Shown here in pieces: positions 1-11,161 of a stretch of 64,000 nt of DNA (its first letter is position 1; each line of letters begins with the position of its first letter). The stretch is from contig NZ_BLLB01000002.1 in assembly GCF_010723735.1 (NCBI RefSeq), forward strand, positions 1,798,001-1,862,000, given 5' to 3'. A model generated the notes under the pieces. That model did no database searches, was not told the DNA's origin, and was given only the letters and a program-made list of their open reading frames with translations. The position numbers were made by a program, and so were the translations under genes. The stretch is from Mycolicibacterium hippocampi. Lineage in GTDB: Bacteria; Actinomycetota; Actinomycetes; Mycobacteriales; Mycobacteriaceae.

Positions 1-649
<649 letters not shown>

Positions 650-1330
650 TCAGCGCGCCGAATTCGTGGTGAGGATCGGGGCTTGGGCCATGAATCGTGG
701 CGTGCTGCCGCGGTGTTCGTCGGCGGCGTGCACGGTGAGCGGGTGCACCAGGTACATGTCACCCGGCGCGCCCGTCGCGTGCACCACCGGCCGCGCCCGG
801 CTCGCGCTGTCGACGAGGCCGCCGGCGGTGACCGCGTCCAGCGGCGTCTCGCCGAGCACGGCGGCGGCGTCGTGATGGGAGCCGGCCCGGAGCCGCGTCG
901 GCGCGTCGTCGATCGTCACCTCCGAGAGCAGCGTCAACAGCAGCATGGTGTGCGGCCTGCCGGTGACCGCCCACGACCCGTCGGGCTGCGGGGTGTTCAG
1001 GTCGATGTGCCAGCCGCGGTCCTCGGCGGGCGGCGTTACCGGGAAGCGCACCGGAATGTTGCCCAATGACCCGCGCGGTTGCCATCCGCCGACACCGCAG
1101 ACCGCGTCCAGTGCGTCGGCGAGACGGGGGCTGCGGACCAGCTCGCCGAACGGTCCCGCTCCCGTCATGTCGGACGCCCACATCACCGGTTGGGCCCACG
1201 TGCTCCGGTCATCGGGTGACACACCGAGTTGCTGCCACAACAGCATCCGGGCGGCGTCGGCGACGGCGCGCGGCGCGGCCTGCTCGACCTTGACGAATCC
1301 GTCGCGTCGGAACGCCTCGACATCGACCAC
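650..1330 (-). CDS. Phytanoyl-CoA dioxygenase (PhyH) family protein
   Basis: Predicted Fe(II)/2-oxoglutarate-dependent oxygenase of 226 residues with a GTG start. The metal facial triad is visible as H-x-D in WHIDLN (about residue 119) plus a distal His in HPLTVHAA (about residue 199), followed by an Arg in TPRF that would bind 2-oxoglutarate. The N-terminus (FRRDGFVKVEQA) is typical of PhyH. It is shorter than phytanoyl-CoA hydroxylase (about 300 residues), like many uncharacterised bacterial members. It lies between the antigen 85 gene and a TspO-like gene on the same strand, with no clear functional link. The substrate is unknown. Confidence 0.8.
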   Translation of the reverse strand: MVDVEAFRRDGFVKVEQAAPRAVADAARMLLWQQLGVSPDDRSTWAQPVMWASDMTGAGPFGELVRSPRLADALDAVCGVGGWQPRGSLGNIPVRFPVTPPAEDRGWHIDLNTPQPDGSWAVTGRPHTMLLLTLLSEVTIDDAPTRLRAGSHHDAAAVLGETPLDAVTAGGLVDSASRARPVVHATGAPGDMYLVHPLTVHAADEHRGSTPRFMAQAPILTTNSAR

Positions 1331-1377
1331 CCGCCGAGGATGGCATACCAGGCGGGCGGCGCGCCAATGGTTTTCGA

Positions 1378-1442
1378 TCGCCGGAACGGTATTCCAGCAG
1401 GCGCATTCTCGAATTCTCGCTGCTGGAATACCGTTCCGGCGA
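1378..1442. repeat. Palindromic element, copy 1 of 4
   Basis: Perfect 23-bp inverted repeat: arms 1378-1400 and 1420-1442 with core GCCGGAACGGTATTCCAGCA, separated by a 19-nt centre (1401-1419). The arms match copies at 2315, 23360 and 48732 base for base over at least 21 bp. The centre shares CTCG-nn-TT-n-TCG with the others. It lies 26 nt beyond the stop of the TspO-like gene and has no T-run. Confidence 0.95.
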
Positions 1443-1468
1443 AGGGGGTTGGGGGCGCGACGCGGTGC

Positions 1469-2251
1469 TCAGCGACGACGAGCACGCCGAACTCGCAGGG
1501 CGGCGGCGAGCACCACCAGGGCCGCCGCGCCGGCCGTCACCGAGACGACGGTGCTGTCACGCTGGGCGGCGCCGATCGTGATGGCCGCCAGCGCCCACAG
1601 CACGCCGGCGAGGTGACCCCAGGTCCCGCGCAGCATGGTGGTCAGCAACACCGCGAATGCCGCGGCCGCGATCAGAAGCACCAACTGCCACCACACCCCG
1701 GTCGCCGAGACCCCGGAGCCGATCAGCGCGGCAGCCACATTGGCGAAGATCGCCGCGCCCAACCAGCCGAGGTACAGACCGAAGCTCACCGTCGCCAGGG
1801 TTGCCAGCCAGGACGGACAGGTGAGGTCGTCGCGGCGTCGGACCAGCAGCAGCAGGATGTGGGTCAACGCGCCCACCATCACCGCCGCGACCACCACGCT
1901 GGCCCACAGCCAGTCCTGGGCCGCCACCGCGAGCCACCCGCTGTAGCCGACGAACACCAGGCACGCGTCGATCAGCAGGCTGGACTCCCACGGCGAGCCG
2001 AGGCCGAAACGCAGCACCCCCGCCGCGGTGACCGCGCTCAGCAGCGTGATCACCCCCCACACGCTGAACGCGTAACCCGCCGGGGTGATCAACGCCTGGT
2101 TGGTGGCGCCGGTCTGCAGGAAATTGCCCGCCAGCGCGGTGACCACGAACGGCGCAATCAGCTGGGTGACCGCCAGGCCGACGGTGATCCACCGCCATGG
2201 CTGCACCGACGGCGAGTTCGTCGTGGGTGCGGTGCCGCTGGTGACGCGCAA
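1469..2251 (-). CDS. TspO/MBR-like (tryptophan-rich sensory protein-type) membrane protein
   Basis: Integral membrane protein of 260 residues with seven or so hydrophobic segments and an Arg-rich cytoplasmic tail (RVRRARRR). The segment ITPAGYAFSVWGVITLL and scattered Trp residues resemble the TspO-related tryptophan-rich family, whose members bind porphyrins or isoprenoids, but the protein is longer than classical TspO (about 160 residues). The TTG start at 2251 is chosen because GAGGAG lies 5 nt upstream. The gene is bracketed by two copies of the dispersed palindrome (1378-1442 and 2315-2381). Function is not established. Confidence 0.6.
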   Translation of the reverse strand: MRVTSGTAPTTNSPSVQPWRWITVGLAVTQLIAPFVVTALAGNFLQTGATNQALITPAGYAFSVWGVITLLSAVTAAGVLRFGLGSPWESSLLIDACLVFVGYSGWLAVAAQDWLWASVVVAAVMVGALTHILLLLVRRRDDLTCPSWLATLATVSFGLYLGWLGAAIFANVAAALIGSGVSATGVWWQLVLLIAAAAFAVLLTTMLRGTWGHLAGVLWALAAITIGAAQRDSTVVSVTAGAAALVVLAAALRVRRARRR

Positions 2252-2314
2252 GTGTTCTCCTCGATCAGATGCTGGTACTCCGTATTCGGAGCCCGGGTCT
2301 GATCAGATGGCCCA

Positions 2315-2381
2315 CCCGCCGGAACGGTATTCCAGCACGTCCGTTGTCGAGATTTTTCTGCTGGAATACCGTTCCGGCGGG
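2315..2381. repeat. Palindromic element, copy 2 of 4
   Basis: Perfect 23-bp arms at 2315-2337 and 2359-2381 with a 21-nt centre (2338-2358). The arm core is identical to copy 1. It ends 15 nt beyond the glgP stop codon and 64 nt before the start of the TspO-like gene on the same strand. The centre contains TCGAG followed by a T-run, matching the other copies in the same orientation as copy 1. Confidence 0.95.
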
Positions 2382-2396
2382 AAACGGGCCAGGAGG

Positions 2397-4916
<2,520 letters not shown>

Positions 4917-5079
4917 TGGGTCTCCTGCGGTCTGGCCGCAGTGGCGCGGCCGGGCCATTCTGTCGGTCACGTGTTTCCTGAAGGCGTCCAGGGTGTGAAC
5001 TCCGCGCAAGCTCGGCACAATCCGGACCGGGCTGTCCAAACCGCTGTCGAGATCAACGACCACGCGGTTGACTGGACAC

Positions 5080-6957
5080 ATGTCGACGGGCATACCACCC
5101 GCGCTGACCGGCGTGGCCGGTCGGTGGGCTGGTCTGCGGGTCCGGTTGACCGCCGCCGATCTGCTGCCGCCGCTGTGGCATCTGCTGGGCTGGACGGCGG
5201 GGGTGGCCGCGGCGTCCTACCTGGTGCGCTGGCTGGCCCTGGTCGACGGCCGCACCTTCACCGTGGTCTGGCTGGCCGCGGCACCGCAGCTGGTGGCGCT
5301 GCTCACCGCACGCCGCCGGCACTGGCCGGTCTACCTGGTGTCGTTCGCGGTGTTCCAGTACGGGCCGGCCTGGCTGGTGCTCGGGCAGCGCCCGGAGCTG
5401 GCCGCGCTGTCCACCGTGACCGCAGTGGTGTTCGCGGCGTGGGTGCTGCAGCCGGATCAGGATTGGGTGCGGGGGCGCAATGATTCGCTGCGCAGCTGGC
5501 GCCGGTTCGTCATCTACGGCGTCGTGGTCGCGCCGGCACTGGCCGGTGCGATCGGCGTGGTCAGTGTCGTGGTGCACGAGCAGGGCCGCACCGATGTGCG
5601 GTCGCTGGCCACCGTCGCACTGATCTGGTACCTCGCCGAGGCGGTCGGGATCGCGTTCCTGACGCCGGTGATGCTGCGTTGGCGGCACTCCTGGCGTCGG
5701 CAGTCCTGGCGGCAACGCGCGACGACGGCCGGCTTCTCGGTGCTGATGATCGCGATGTGCCTGATCGCTGCCGCCGAGTCGAACTTCGTGCTGCTGTTCC
5801 TCACCGGGGTGCCCGCCCTGCTGGTCCTCATCGACGCCGGTATCGCGGCGGCCTTCTGGCAGATGGCGGTCGGCGCGGTGATCATCCTGGGCTCCACCTT
5901 CGCCGGGTACGGACCGTTCGTCGGCGACGCGGCCGACCCCACCCAGGCGATGATCAACGCCCAGGTCTTCCTGCTCGCCGGCTACGCGATGGTGGTGACC
6001 ATCGCCGCGGCGCTGGAGGACAGGAACCGGTTGACTGCGCTGGACCACGCCAGCCACGAGATCTACGGCCTGGTGGCCGAGTTGACGGGCGATCTCGTGC
6101 TGGTCCTCGACTCGTCGGGCAACGTGCTGCACCACGCCTCCGGTGGCCAGCCCAACATCGAGCCGCGTGAGGACCGGATCGCCCAGACGGAGTGGTTGCG
6201 CCACATCCACCCCGACGACCGCGATCTGGTCGCCGAGCGACTGACCTCGGGCCGGTCCGGGGCGTCGGCGCCGTTCCGGGTGCGCGGCTACGACGGGTCG
6301 TGGTCCTGGTTCGTCGCGCACAGCCGGCAGGCGTCGAAGGGGTTCTTCGCCGTCATCCTGCGCGACGTCACCCTGGAGCACGAAGTGCAGGAGTCGCTCA
6401 CCGACATGGCCAACACCGATGCCCTCACCGGGCTGCCGAACCGGCGTGGTCTGGCCGCGCGGGCGCGCGGGATCTGGCAGCGTGCCCATGAACTCGAGCA
6501 GCCGGTGACGGCGTTGTTCGTCGACGTGGACCATTTCAAGGCGTTCAACGACGAGTTCGGCCACAAGGCTGGTGACGCGTGCCTGCGCGACGTCGCCGAC
6601 GTGCTGCAGAACCTCGCTGCCCCCGAGGCCTGCGTGGCCGCCCGCTACGGCGGCGAGGAGTTCGCCGTCGTGCTGGGCGGTTGCGAGGACCCGTACACGT
6701 TCGCCAAGGGGGTGGCTTCAGCGATCCGTGCGCTCGGTATCGGCCACCCGGCCTCGCCGTGCGGCGTGCTGACCGTCAGCATCGGCGTCGCCACGACATA
6801 TCCGCGCACCGCCCCGGGGGTGGATCCCGAAGCCGCGGTCGGGCAGCTGCTCGAGCACGCCGACCAGGCGTTGTACGCAGCCAAGGCGCAGGGCCGCGAC
6901 GCGATCGCGTTGGCGCGCGAGGAGGCACTGGTCGGCGAGGAGATTCCGCGCCGGTGA
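5080..6957 (+). CDS. Diguanylate cyclase: MASE1 membrane sensor, PAS, GGDEF
   Basis: Probably synthesises cyclic di-GMP in response to a signal sensed in the membrane. Residues about 20-310 hold eight or more hydrophobic segments of MASE1 type, about 325-430 a PAS-like domain (HIHPDDRDLVAERL, FRVRGYDGSWSWF), and about 440-615 a GGDEF domain beginning TDALTGLPNRRG. The active-site loop is intact as YGGEEF (GGEEF at 524-528) with upstream DVDHFKAFND. No RxxD inhibitory site precedes it. ATG 5080 is taken as the start; an in-frame TTG at 5068 is possible and neither has a strong ribosome site. The last 41 bases of the gene, including its stop, lie within a 53-bp repeat found again at 8541-8595. 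If that other copy were attached, the frame would continue about 15 residues further. Confidence 0.92.
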   Translation: MSTGIPPALTGVAGRWAGLRVRLTAADLLPPLWHLLGWTAGVAAASYLVRWLALVDGRTFTVVWLAAAPQLVALLTARRRHWPVYLVSFAVFQYGPAWLVLGQRPELAALSTVTAVVFAAWVLQPDQDWVRGRNDSLRSWRRFVIYGVVVAPALAGAIGVVSVVVHEQGRTDVRSLATVALIWYLAEAVGIAFLTPVMLRWRHSWRRQSWRQRATTAGFSVLMIAMCLIAAAESNFVLLFLTGVPALLVLIDAGIAAAFWQMAVGAVIILGSTFAGYGPFVGDAADPTQAMINAQVFLLAGYAMVVTIAAALEDRNRLTALDHASHEIYGLVAELTGDLVLVLDSSGNVLHHASGGQPNIEPREDRIAQTEWLRHIHPDDRDLVAERLTSGRSGASAPFRVRGYDGSWSWFVAHSRQASKGFFAVILRDVTLEHEVQESLTDMANTDALTGLPNRRGLAARARGIWQRAHELEQPVTALFVDVDHFKAFNDEFGHKAGDACLRDVADVLQNLAAPEACVAARYGGEEFAVVLGGCEDPYTFAKGVASAIRALGIGHPASPCGVLTVSIGVATTYPRTAPGVDPEAAVGQLLEHADQALYAAKAQGRDAIALAREEALVGEEIPRR

Positions 6958-6969
6958 ACACGCGCGGGA
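6917..6969 (+). repeat. Direct repeat A flanking the TetR-SDR cassette
   Basis: This 53-nt stretch at the 3' end of the diguanylate cyclase gene matches 8541-8595 in the same orientation with two substitutions and one 2-nt gap. The similarity has sharp edges on both sides. Between the two copies lie only the tetR and SDR genes. Confidence 0.9.
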
Positions 6970-6993
6970 GGCCGGCGGGCCAAAAAGGCCTCC
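6967..6993. terminator. Hairpin between convergent cyclase and tetR genes
   Basis: Perfect 7-bp stem GGAGGCC (6967-6973) / GGCCTCC (6987-6993) with a 13-nt loop containing an A-run. Read on the minus strand, downstream of tetR, that run becomes U-rich within the loop. It lies between two convergent stops (6957 and 7000) and could serve both. Confidence 0.5.
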
Positions 6994-6999
6994 GCCCCG

Positions 7000-7605
7000 C
7001 TACTCCTGAGCGGTCACCAGGGCCCGCGCGATCGCGGCGGCCTGCGCTGCGGCGCGGTCCACGTCGGGATAGGTGCGGGCGAACAGCCCCGCGATGTACA
7101 ACTCGGCGTATCCGTGTGCTGCCGCGATGACGTGTTCCAGCAACGTGAGCGCCGATCGCATGTCCCCGCCGCCGACGGCCAGCGCGGGCCGCAGGAAGGT
7201 GTCGCTGAGGGCGCGGGTGGCGGCGTTTTTCTCCTCGTCGTCGACGTCGGCGAGTTCACCGCCGAAGAGCACGTCCCAGCCGATCCGCCGGCGCACCACG
7301 AACCGGACGTAGGTGTCGGCAACGGCGGCCATCGCCTCCGCCGGCCGGATTTCGTCGGCGTCTTGCGGGGATAGGGCGGCGCGCGCGGCCGCGTCGAACT
7401 CGGCGGCCGCCTCGGTCACCACGGCCGCCAGCAGCGCCTGCTTGCTCGGGAAATGTCGGTAGGGCGCACCCGAGCTGACACCAGTGCGTTTGGCGGTTTC
7501 GGCGACCGACAGCTCCCCGACTCCTTTCTCCGCGATGATCTCCGCCGCCGCCGATATCAGGGCAGCGCGCAGGTTCCCGTGGTGGTAGCCGGCGCGTTCG
7601 GTCAC
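7000..7605 (-). CDS. TetR-family transcriptional regulator
   Basis: 201-residue repressor-type regulator. An N-terminal TetR helix-turn-helix (LISAAAEIIAEKGVGELSVAETAKRTGVSSGAPYRHFPSKQALL, residues about 14-57) is followed by a helical ligand domain of TetR_C type. It is transcribed away from the SDR gene at 7695 across an 89-nt spacer that contains a sigma-A-like promoter and a perfect ATGTAA-N8-TTACAT palindrome, so it most likely controls the SDR gene and itself. The ligand is unknown. Both genes lie within a pair of direct repeats (6917-6969, 8541-8595), suggesting that they arrived as a unit. Confidence 0.92.
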   Translation of the reverse strand: MTERAGYHHGNLRAALISAAAEIIAEKGVGELSVAETAKRTGVSSGAPYRHFPSKQALLAAVVTEAAAEFDAAARAALSPQDADEIRPAEAMAAVADTYVRFVVRRRIGWDVLFGGELADVDDEEKNAATRALSDTFLRPALAVGGGDMRSALTLLEHVIAAAHGYAELYIAGLFARTYPDVDRAAAQAAAIARALVTAQE

Positions 7606-7629
7606 CGCTCAGTCATAGCACCGGCGCGC

Positions 7630-7681
7630 TTGACGAAATGTGAGAACCCGCTTACTTTATTATGTAATAGACGACTTACAT
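7630..7681 (+). promoter_or_regulatory. Promoter and candidate TetR operator for the SDR gene
   Basis: TTGACG at 7630-7635, 17 nt, then TACTTT at 7653-7658 form a good sigma-A promoter. A perfect inverted repeat ATGTAA (7662-7667) / TTACAT (7676-7681) covers the expected transcription start, a position that would let the divergent TetR repress by blocking polymerase. Confidence 0.6.
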
Positions 7682-7694
7682 CGGAGGACAACCA

Positions 7695-8528
7695 TTGAGT
7701 ACCTGGCTCATCACCGGCGCATCCCGCGGCTTGGGTGCCGCCGTCGCGCGTCACGCGTTGTCGCGGGGTGACAGCGTCGTCGGTACGGCCCGCGACGCCG
7801 CCGCAGTGACCGTCGCCCTCGGCGATACGCCGCACGTGCTGCCCGTGGAGCTCGATGTCACCGACCTCGCGGCGGCACACGCCGCCGTCGATGCCGCGGT
7901 TGCCGCGTTCGGCCGCATCGACGTCGTGGTCAACAACGCCGGCCGGGGACTGCTCGGCACGCTGGAAGAGATGAGCGATGCTCAGATCCGCGCACAGTTC
8001 GAACTCAACGTCTTCGGCGTCGTCAACGTCATCCGGGCGGTCCTGCCCGTACTGCGCGCCCAGCGCAGCGGCACCATCGTCAATGTCAGCTCCGCGGTCG
8101 GGATCAGTGGATTCGCCGCGTCGAGTATGTATGGGGCCTCCAAGTTCGCCGTCGAAGGGCTGACCGAGGGTCTCCGGGTCGACCTATCTCCCTTGGGAAT
8201 TCGCGTCTTCGCCATCGAGCCCGGAATGTTCCGCACCGACTTCCTGGCACCATCCGCCGTGTGGTTCGCTGAGCGTGCCGGCACCATATCCGACTACGAC
8301 GGGACACCCGCGCACCAGCAGCTCAGCGGGATATCGGACATGGACGGGGCCCAGGACGGCGATCCCGACAAGTTGGCGGCCTTGCTCTACGACGTCGTAG
8401 CCTCCGACCACCCGCCGGTGCGGCTGCCGATCGGACCCGATGCCGTCGGCCTGTTCGATCAGCGCGTCGCGCGGGACTCCGCCGAGCTCACGCCGTGGCG
8501 AGCACGCGCCGAGGTGACGAGCTTCTGA
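7695..8528 (+). CDS. Short-chain dehydrogenase/reductase (SDR)
   Basis: NAD(P)-dependent oxidoreductase of 277 residues. The cofactor motif TGASRGLG lies at residues 7-14, NNAG in the middle, and the catalytic pair YGASK with an upstream Ser in VNVSSAVG. The extended C-terminus (residues about 190-277) resembles classical SDRs that act on ketones or steroids. The TTG at 7695 is accepted as start because GGAGG stands 8 nt upstream and the next codons give the usual MSTWLITGASRG. It is divergent from tetR, which probably regulates it. The substrate cannot be told from sequence. Confidence 0.92.
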   Translation: MSTWLITGASRGLGAAVARHALSRGDSVVGTARDAAAVTVALGDTPHVLPVELDVTDLAAAHAAVDAAVAAFGRIDVVVNNAGRGLLGTLEEMSDAQIRAQFELNVFGVVNVIRAVLPVLRAQRSGTIVNVSSAVGISGFAASSMYGASKFAVEGLTEGLRVDLSPLGIRVFAIEPGMFRTDFLAPSAVWFAERAGTISDYDGTPAHQQLSGISDMDGAQDGDPDKLAALLYDVVASDHPPVRLPIGPDAVGLFDQRVARDSAELTPWRARAEVTSF

Positions 8529-8540
8529 TTTCGGCATTCT

Positions 8541-8595
8541 GCGAGGAGGCGCTAGTCGGCGAGGAGATTCACCGCGCCGGTGAACACGCGCGGGA
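8541..8595 (+). repeat. Direct repeat B flanking the TetR-SDR cassette
   Basis: Second copy of the 6917-6969 sequence. Here it overlaps the last codons and the TAG stop (8552-8554, minus strand) of the FAD monooxygenase. In this copy the diguanylate cyclase reading frame continues past ATT-CAC-CGC for further codons, so this may be the older form of the junction. Confidence 0.9.
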
Positions 8596-9574
8596 ACCGA
8601 GCGGCGGCAGGCACGACATGTGAGCGTAGCGGTGAGGTGCTCGCGTGCAACATCCCCGCGGTCATCAGCCGGTAGCGGCGGGTGGTGCGGCGCCACCGCC
8701 GCTCGTAGTCACCCGGGCGGTCGGCGACGACGCTGTCGACCAGCAGCCGGGACGCCGCGAACGCCAGCCCGAGACCCTCGCCGGTGAGGGCGTCGACGTA
8801 GCCTGCCGCGTCACCGACCAGCAGCACCCGCCCCGCCACCCTGCTGCGCACCTTCTGCCGCAGCGGGCCGGCCGCCATGTCGGGCTCGTGCGCGAGCCCG
8901 TCGATGCGGTCGCGCAGCGCGGGGAACGCGGCCAGGTGCTGCTCGAAGCGTCCCTGCTCGGAGGTCAGGATCGCGATGCCGACGCAGTCGTCGGCGACCG
9001 GTGTCACATAAGCCTCTCCGGCCCCGGGCTCAGCAGACCAGTACACCTCGACAACGTCGCTCCACGGTGACACCGCGACGTGCCGTTTGAGGCCCCAGCG
9101 TCGGGTGCGGGCCGCACCTGCCTCCAGGCCGAGGGCGGCCCGGATCGGCGAGTGCAACCCGTCGGCGGCCGCGAGATACCGGGCGCGGATCCCGTTGACC
9201 GACACCGAGTCCGCGTCCTGGGTGATTGCGCCGACCTTGTCGTGCACCAGTGAGACGCCGGCTGACGCTGCCTGCTGCAGCAGCGCCGCGTGCAACGACT
9301 TGCGCCGCACACCCAACCCGGAGCCGGAACCGAACTGCGCTGTGACGCACCGGCGGCCCTGCAGATAGGACACACCGCGGAACGGCATGCCCGCCGGTCG
9401 GACGCCGAGCAGGTCGAGTTGGCGCACCGCGTGCGGCATCAGGCCTTCGCCGCACGCCTTGTCGATCGGTCCGCGGCGCTTCTCGACGACGACGACCTCC
9501 AGTCCCGCGCGGGCGGCGTGGATGGCGGTGGCCAGGCCGGCGGGCCCGCCGCCGGCGACCACCAGGTCGATCAT
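8552..9574 (-). CDS. FAD-dependent monooxygenase / geranylgeranyl-reductase-like flavoprotein
   Basis: Flavoprotein of 340 residues, last gene of the polyketide operon. The FAD Rossmann motif VAGGGPAGLATAIHAARAG is at residues 5-23, a family motif KACGEGLMPHAV at about 40, and the second FAD motif GDAAGYVDALTGEGLGLA at about 260. In Streptomyces srsABC the third gene is a flavoprotein hydroxylase that oxidises the alkylresorcinol ring to a quinone; the same role is inferred here. ATG 9574 overlaps the methyltransferase stop as ATGA, implying translational coupling. Its 3' end falls in direct repeat B. Confidence 0.85.
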   Translation of the reverse strand: MIDLVVAGGGPAGLATAIHAARAGLEVVVVEKRRGPIDKACGEGLMPHAVRQLDLLGVRPAGMPFRGVSYLQGRRCVTAQFGSGSGLGVRRKSLHAALLQQAASAGVSLVHDKVGAITQDADSVSVNGIRARYLAAADGLHSPIRAALGLEAGAARTRRWGLKRHVAVSPWSDVVEVYWSAEPGAGEAYVTPVADDCVGIAILTSEQGRFEQHLAAFPALRDRIDGLAHEPDMAAGPLRQKVRSRVAGRVLLVGDAAGYVDALTGEGLGLAFAASRLLVDSVVADRPGDYERRWRRTTRRYRLMTAGMLHASTSPLRSHVVPAAARFPRVFTGAVNLLAD

Positions 9575-10086
9575 GACAGCGACTCGAGGGCGGTGTTCTC
9601 GACCGAGATCCGGACCCACAGCAGTGCGGCGTTGAGCACCGTGAACACCACCGCGGTGATCCAGGCACTGTGCACCAGCGGCAGTGCGATGCCCTCGACG
9701 ACGACCGCGACGTAGTTGGGATGCGACAGGAACCGGTACGGGCCGCCGGTGATCCGGCCCGCGTCGGGGACCACCACGACGCGGGTGTTCCACTGCCGTC
9801 CCAGCGTGGTGATGCACCACCAGCGCAGCGCCTGCGCGGCGACCACGACGGCCAGCATCGGCCAGCCCAGCGCCGGGATGAACTCACGGTGGGCGGCCTC
9901 GACCAGGCAGCCGACAAGGAGCGCGGTGTGCAGCACGACCATCACCGGGTAGTGCCGGGCGCCGAACTCGACACCGCCGCGGGCGCGGCTCCACTTCAGA
10001 TTCCGTTGCGATACCACGAGTTCAGCCACCCGCTCCAGGGCAACCGCGGCGATCAGCACGGTGTAGGCGAGCATGCTCAGCGCCAA
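9571..10086 (-). CDS. Isoprenylcysteine carboxyl methyltransferase (ICMT)-type membrane methyltransferase
   Basis: 171-residue integral membrane protein with about four hydrophobic segments. It shows the ICMT/PEMT SAM-binding signature [19 protein letters not shown] near residues 113-130. In type III PKS clusters such proteins O-methylate the phenolic lipid made by the neighbouring PKS, and that role is inferred here. It overlaps the PKS gene by 10 nt at its start and the FAD monooxygenase by 4 nt at its end, so the three are translated as a unit. Confidence 0.85.
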   Translation of the reverse strand: MALSMLAYTVLIAAVALERVAELVVSQRNLKWSRARGGVEFGARHYPVMVVLHTALLVGCLVEAAHREFIPALGWPMLAVVVAAQALRWWCITTLGRQWNTRVVVVPDAGRITGGPYRFLSHPNYVAVVVEGIALPLVHSAWITAVVFTVLNAALLWVRISVENTALESLS

Positions 10087-11156
10087 CGCAGCAGTACGAG
10101 TTCGGAGCAGAAACCCGGCCCCATCGCCATCAGCAGCCCCGGCTCACCCGCGGTCGGCTTCTTGGCGCGGGTGTCGCGCAGCACATGCAGCACCGACGAC
10201 GACGACAGGTTGCCCACCTCGGCCAGCGACCGCCACGTCAACTCCAGCGCGTCGTCGGGCAATCCGAGCGTCTCGGTGATCGCCTCGATGACCTTGGGGC
10301 CACCCGGATGGGACACCCAGGCGTCGATGTCGGCGACGGTGAGGTCGTGATCGCCCAGGAAGCCGGTCATGTCGTCGGCGAGGTAACGCTCGACGAGTTC
10401 GGGCAGGTTCGGCGAGAGGATGAGCTGAAACCCGTTGCGGCCGACCTTCCACCCCATGGTGTCCAACGAGTCGGGATACATCCTGCTGCGCGAGGCGAGC
10501 ACCTCGGGTCCGGTGGCGTTGATCTCGGTGGCGCGATTCTCACCGGCGGCGATCACCGCCGCCGCTCCGTCGCCGAACAGCGCGCTGCCCACCAGGCTGG
10601 CTATCGTCGGCTCGGCGGCCGGGTAGGTCAGCGAGCACAGTTCCACCGACACCAGCGCGGCGAGGTCGTCGGGGGCGCCACGCAGGTAGTCGTGCATGCG
10701 GGCGATGCCGGCCGCGCCGGCCACGCATCCCAGGCCGAACAGCGGCACCCGACGCACGTCGGGGCGCAGTCCCAACCGGCCCGCGATCCGCGCGTCCAGC
10801 GACGGCACCGCGATGCCGGTGACGGTGGTCGTCATGATCAGGTCGAGATCGCCTGGCGCCACGCCTGCTTCGTCGAGCGCCGCGGTGAGCGCCTCGCAGG
10901 CCAGGTCGACCGCATGGTCGAGGTAGAGGTTGTTGGCGTCACCGAAATCGGTCAGGGTCGGATAGCGCTCCAGCGGGAGCACGAAGTGGCGGCTGTTGAC
11001 CTTCGCGTTCTGATGGAGCGCACGCACGACGTCGCCGAGGTCGGCGAAGGCCGGGACATTCAGGAAGGTTTCGGTGATCTGGTGCTGGGGGTAGCGGTGC
11101 GGCGGCAGCGCGCCCTGAACACCTGCGATGACGCTGATCGGTTTCGTTTCGGTCAC
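10077..11156 (-). CDS. Type III polyketide synthase
   Basis: Chalcone-synthase-fold enzyme (359 residues) that would extend an acyl-CoA with malonyl-CoA units to alkylpyrones or alkylresorcinols. The catalytic triad is visible: Cys144 in [10 protein letters not shown], His283 in WVSHPGGP and Asn316 in EVGNLSSSS. The C-terminal [13 protein letters not shown] block is also typical. The GTG at 11156 is taken as the start; GGAG lies about 13 nt upstream and the product begins [15 protein letters not shown]. The frame stays open much further upstream, but that part is antisense-like shadow over the MMPL gene. It follows MMPL by 5 nt and overlaps the methyltransferase, in the order seen for the srsAB(C) phenolic-lipid and mycobacterial polyketide-quinone clusters. 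Confidence 0.95.
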   Translation of the reverse strand: MTETKPISVIAGVQGALPPHRYPQHQITETFLNVPAFADLGDVVRALHQNAKVNSRHFVLPLERYPTLTDFGDANNLYLDHAVDLACEALTAALDEAGVAPGDLDLIMTTTVTGIAVPSLDARIAGRLGLRPDVRRVPLFGLGCVAGAAGIARMHDYLRGAPDDLAALVSVELCSLTYPAAEPTIASLVGSALFGDGAAAVIAAGENRATEINATGPEVLASRSRMYPDSLDTMGWKVGRNGFQLILSPNLPELVERYLADDMTGFLGDHDLTVADIDAWVSHPGGPKVIEAITETLGLPDDALELTWRSLAEVGNLSSSSVLHVLRDTRAKKPTAGEPGLLMAMGPGFCSELVLLRWR

Positions 11157-11161
11157 GTGGA

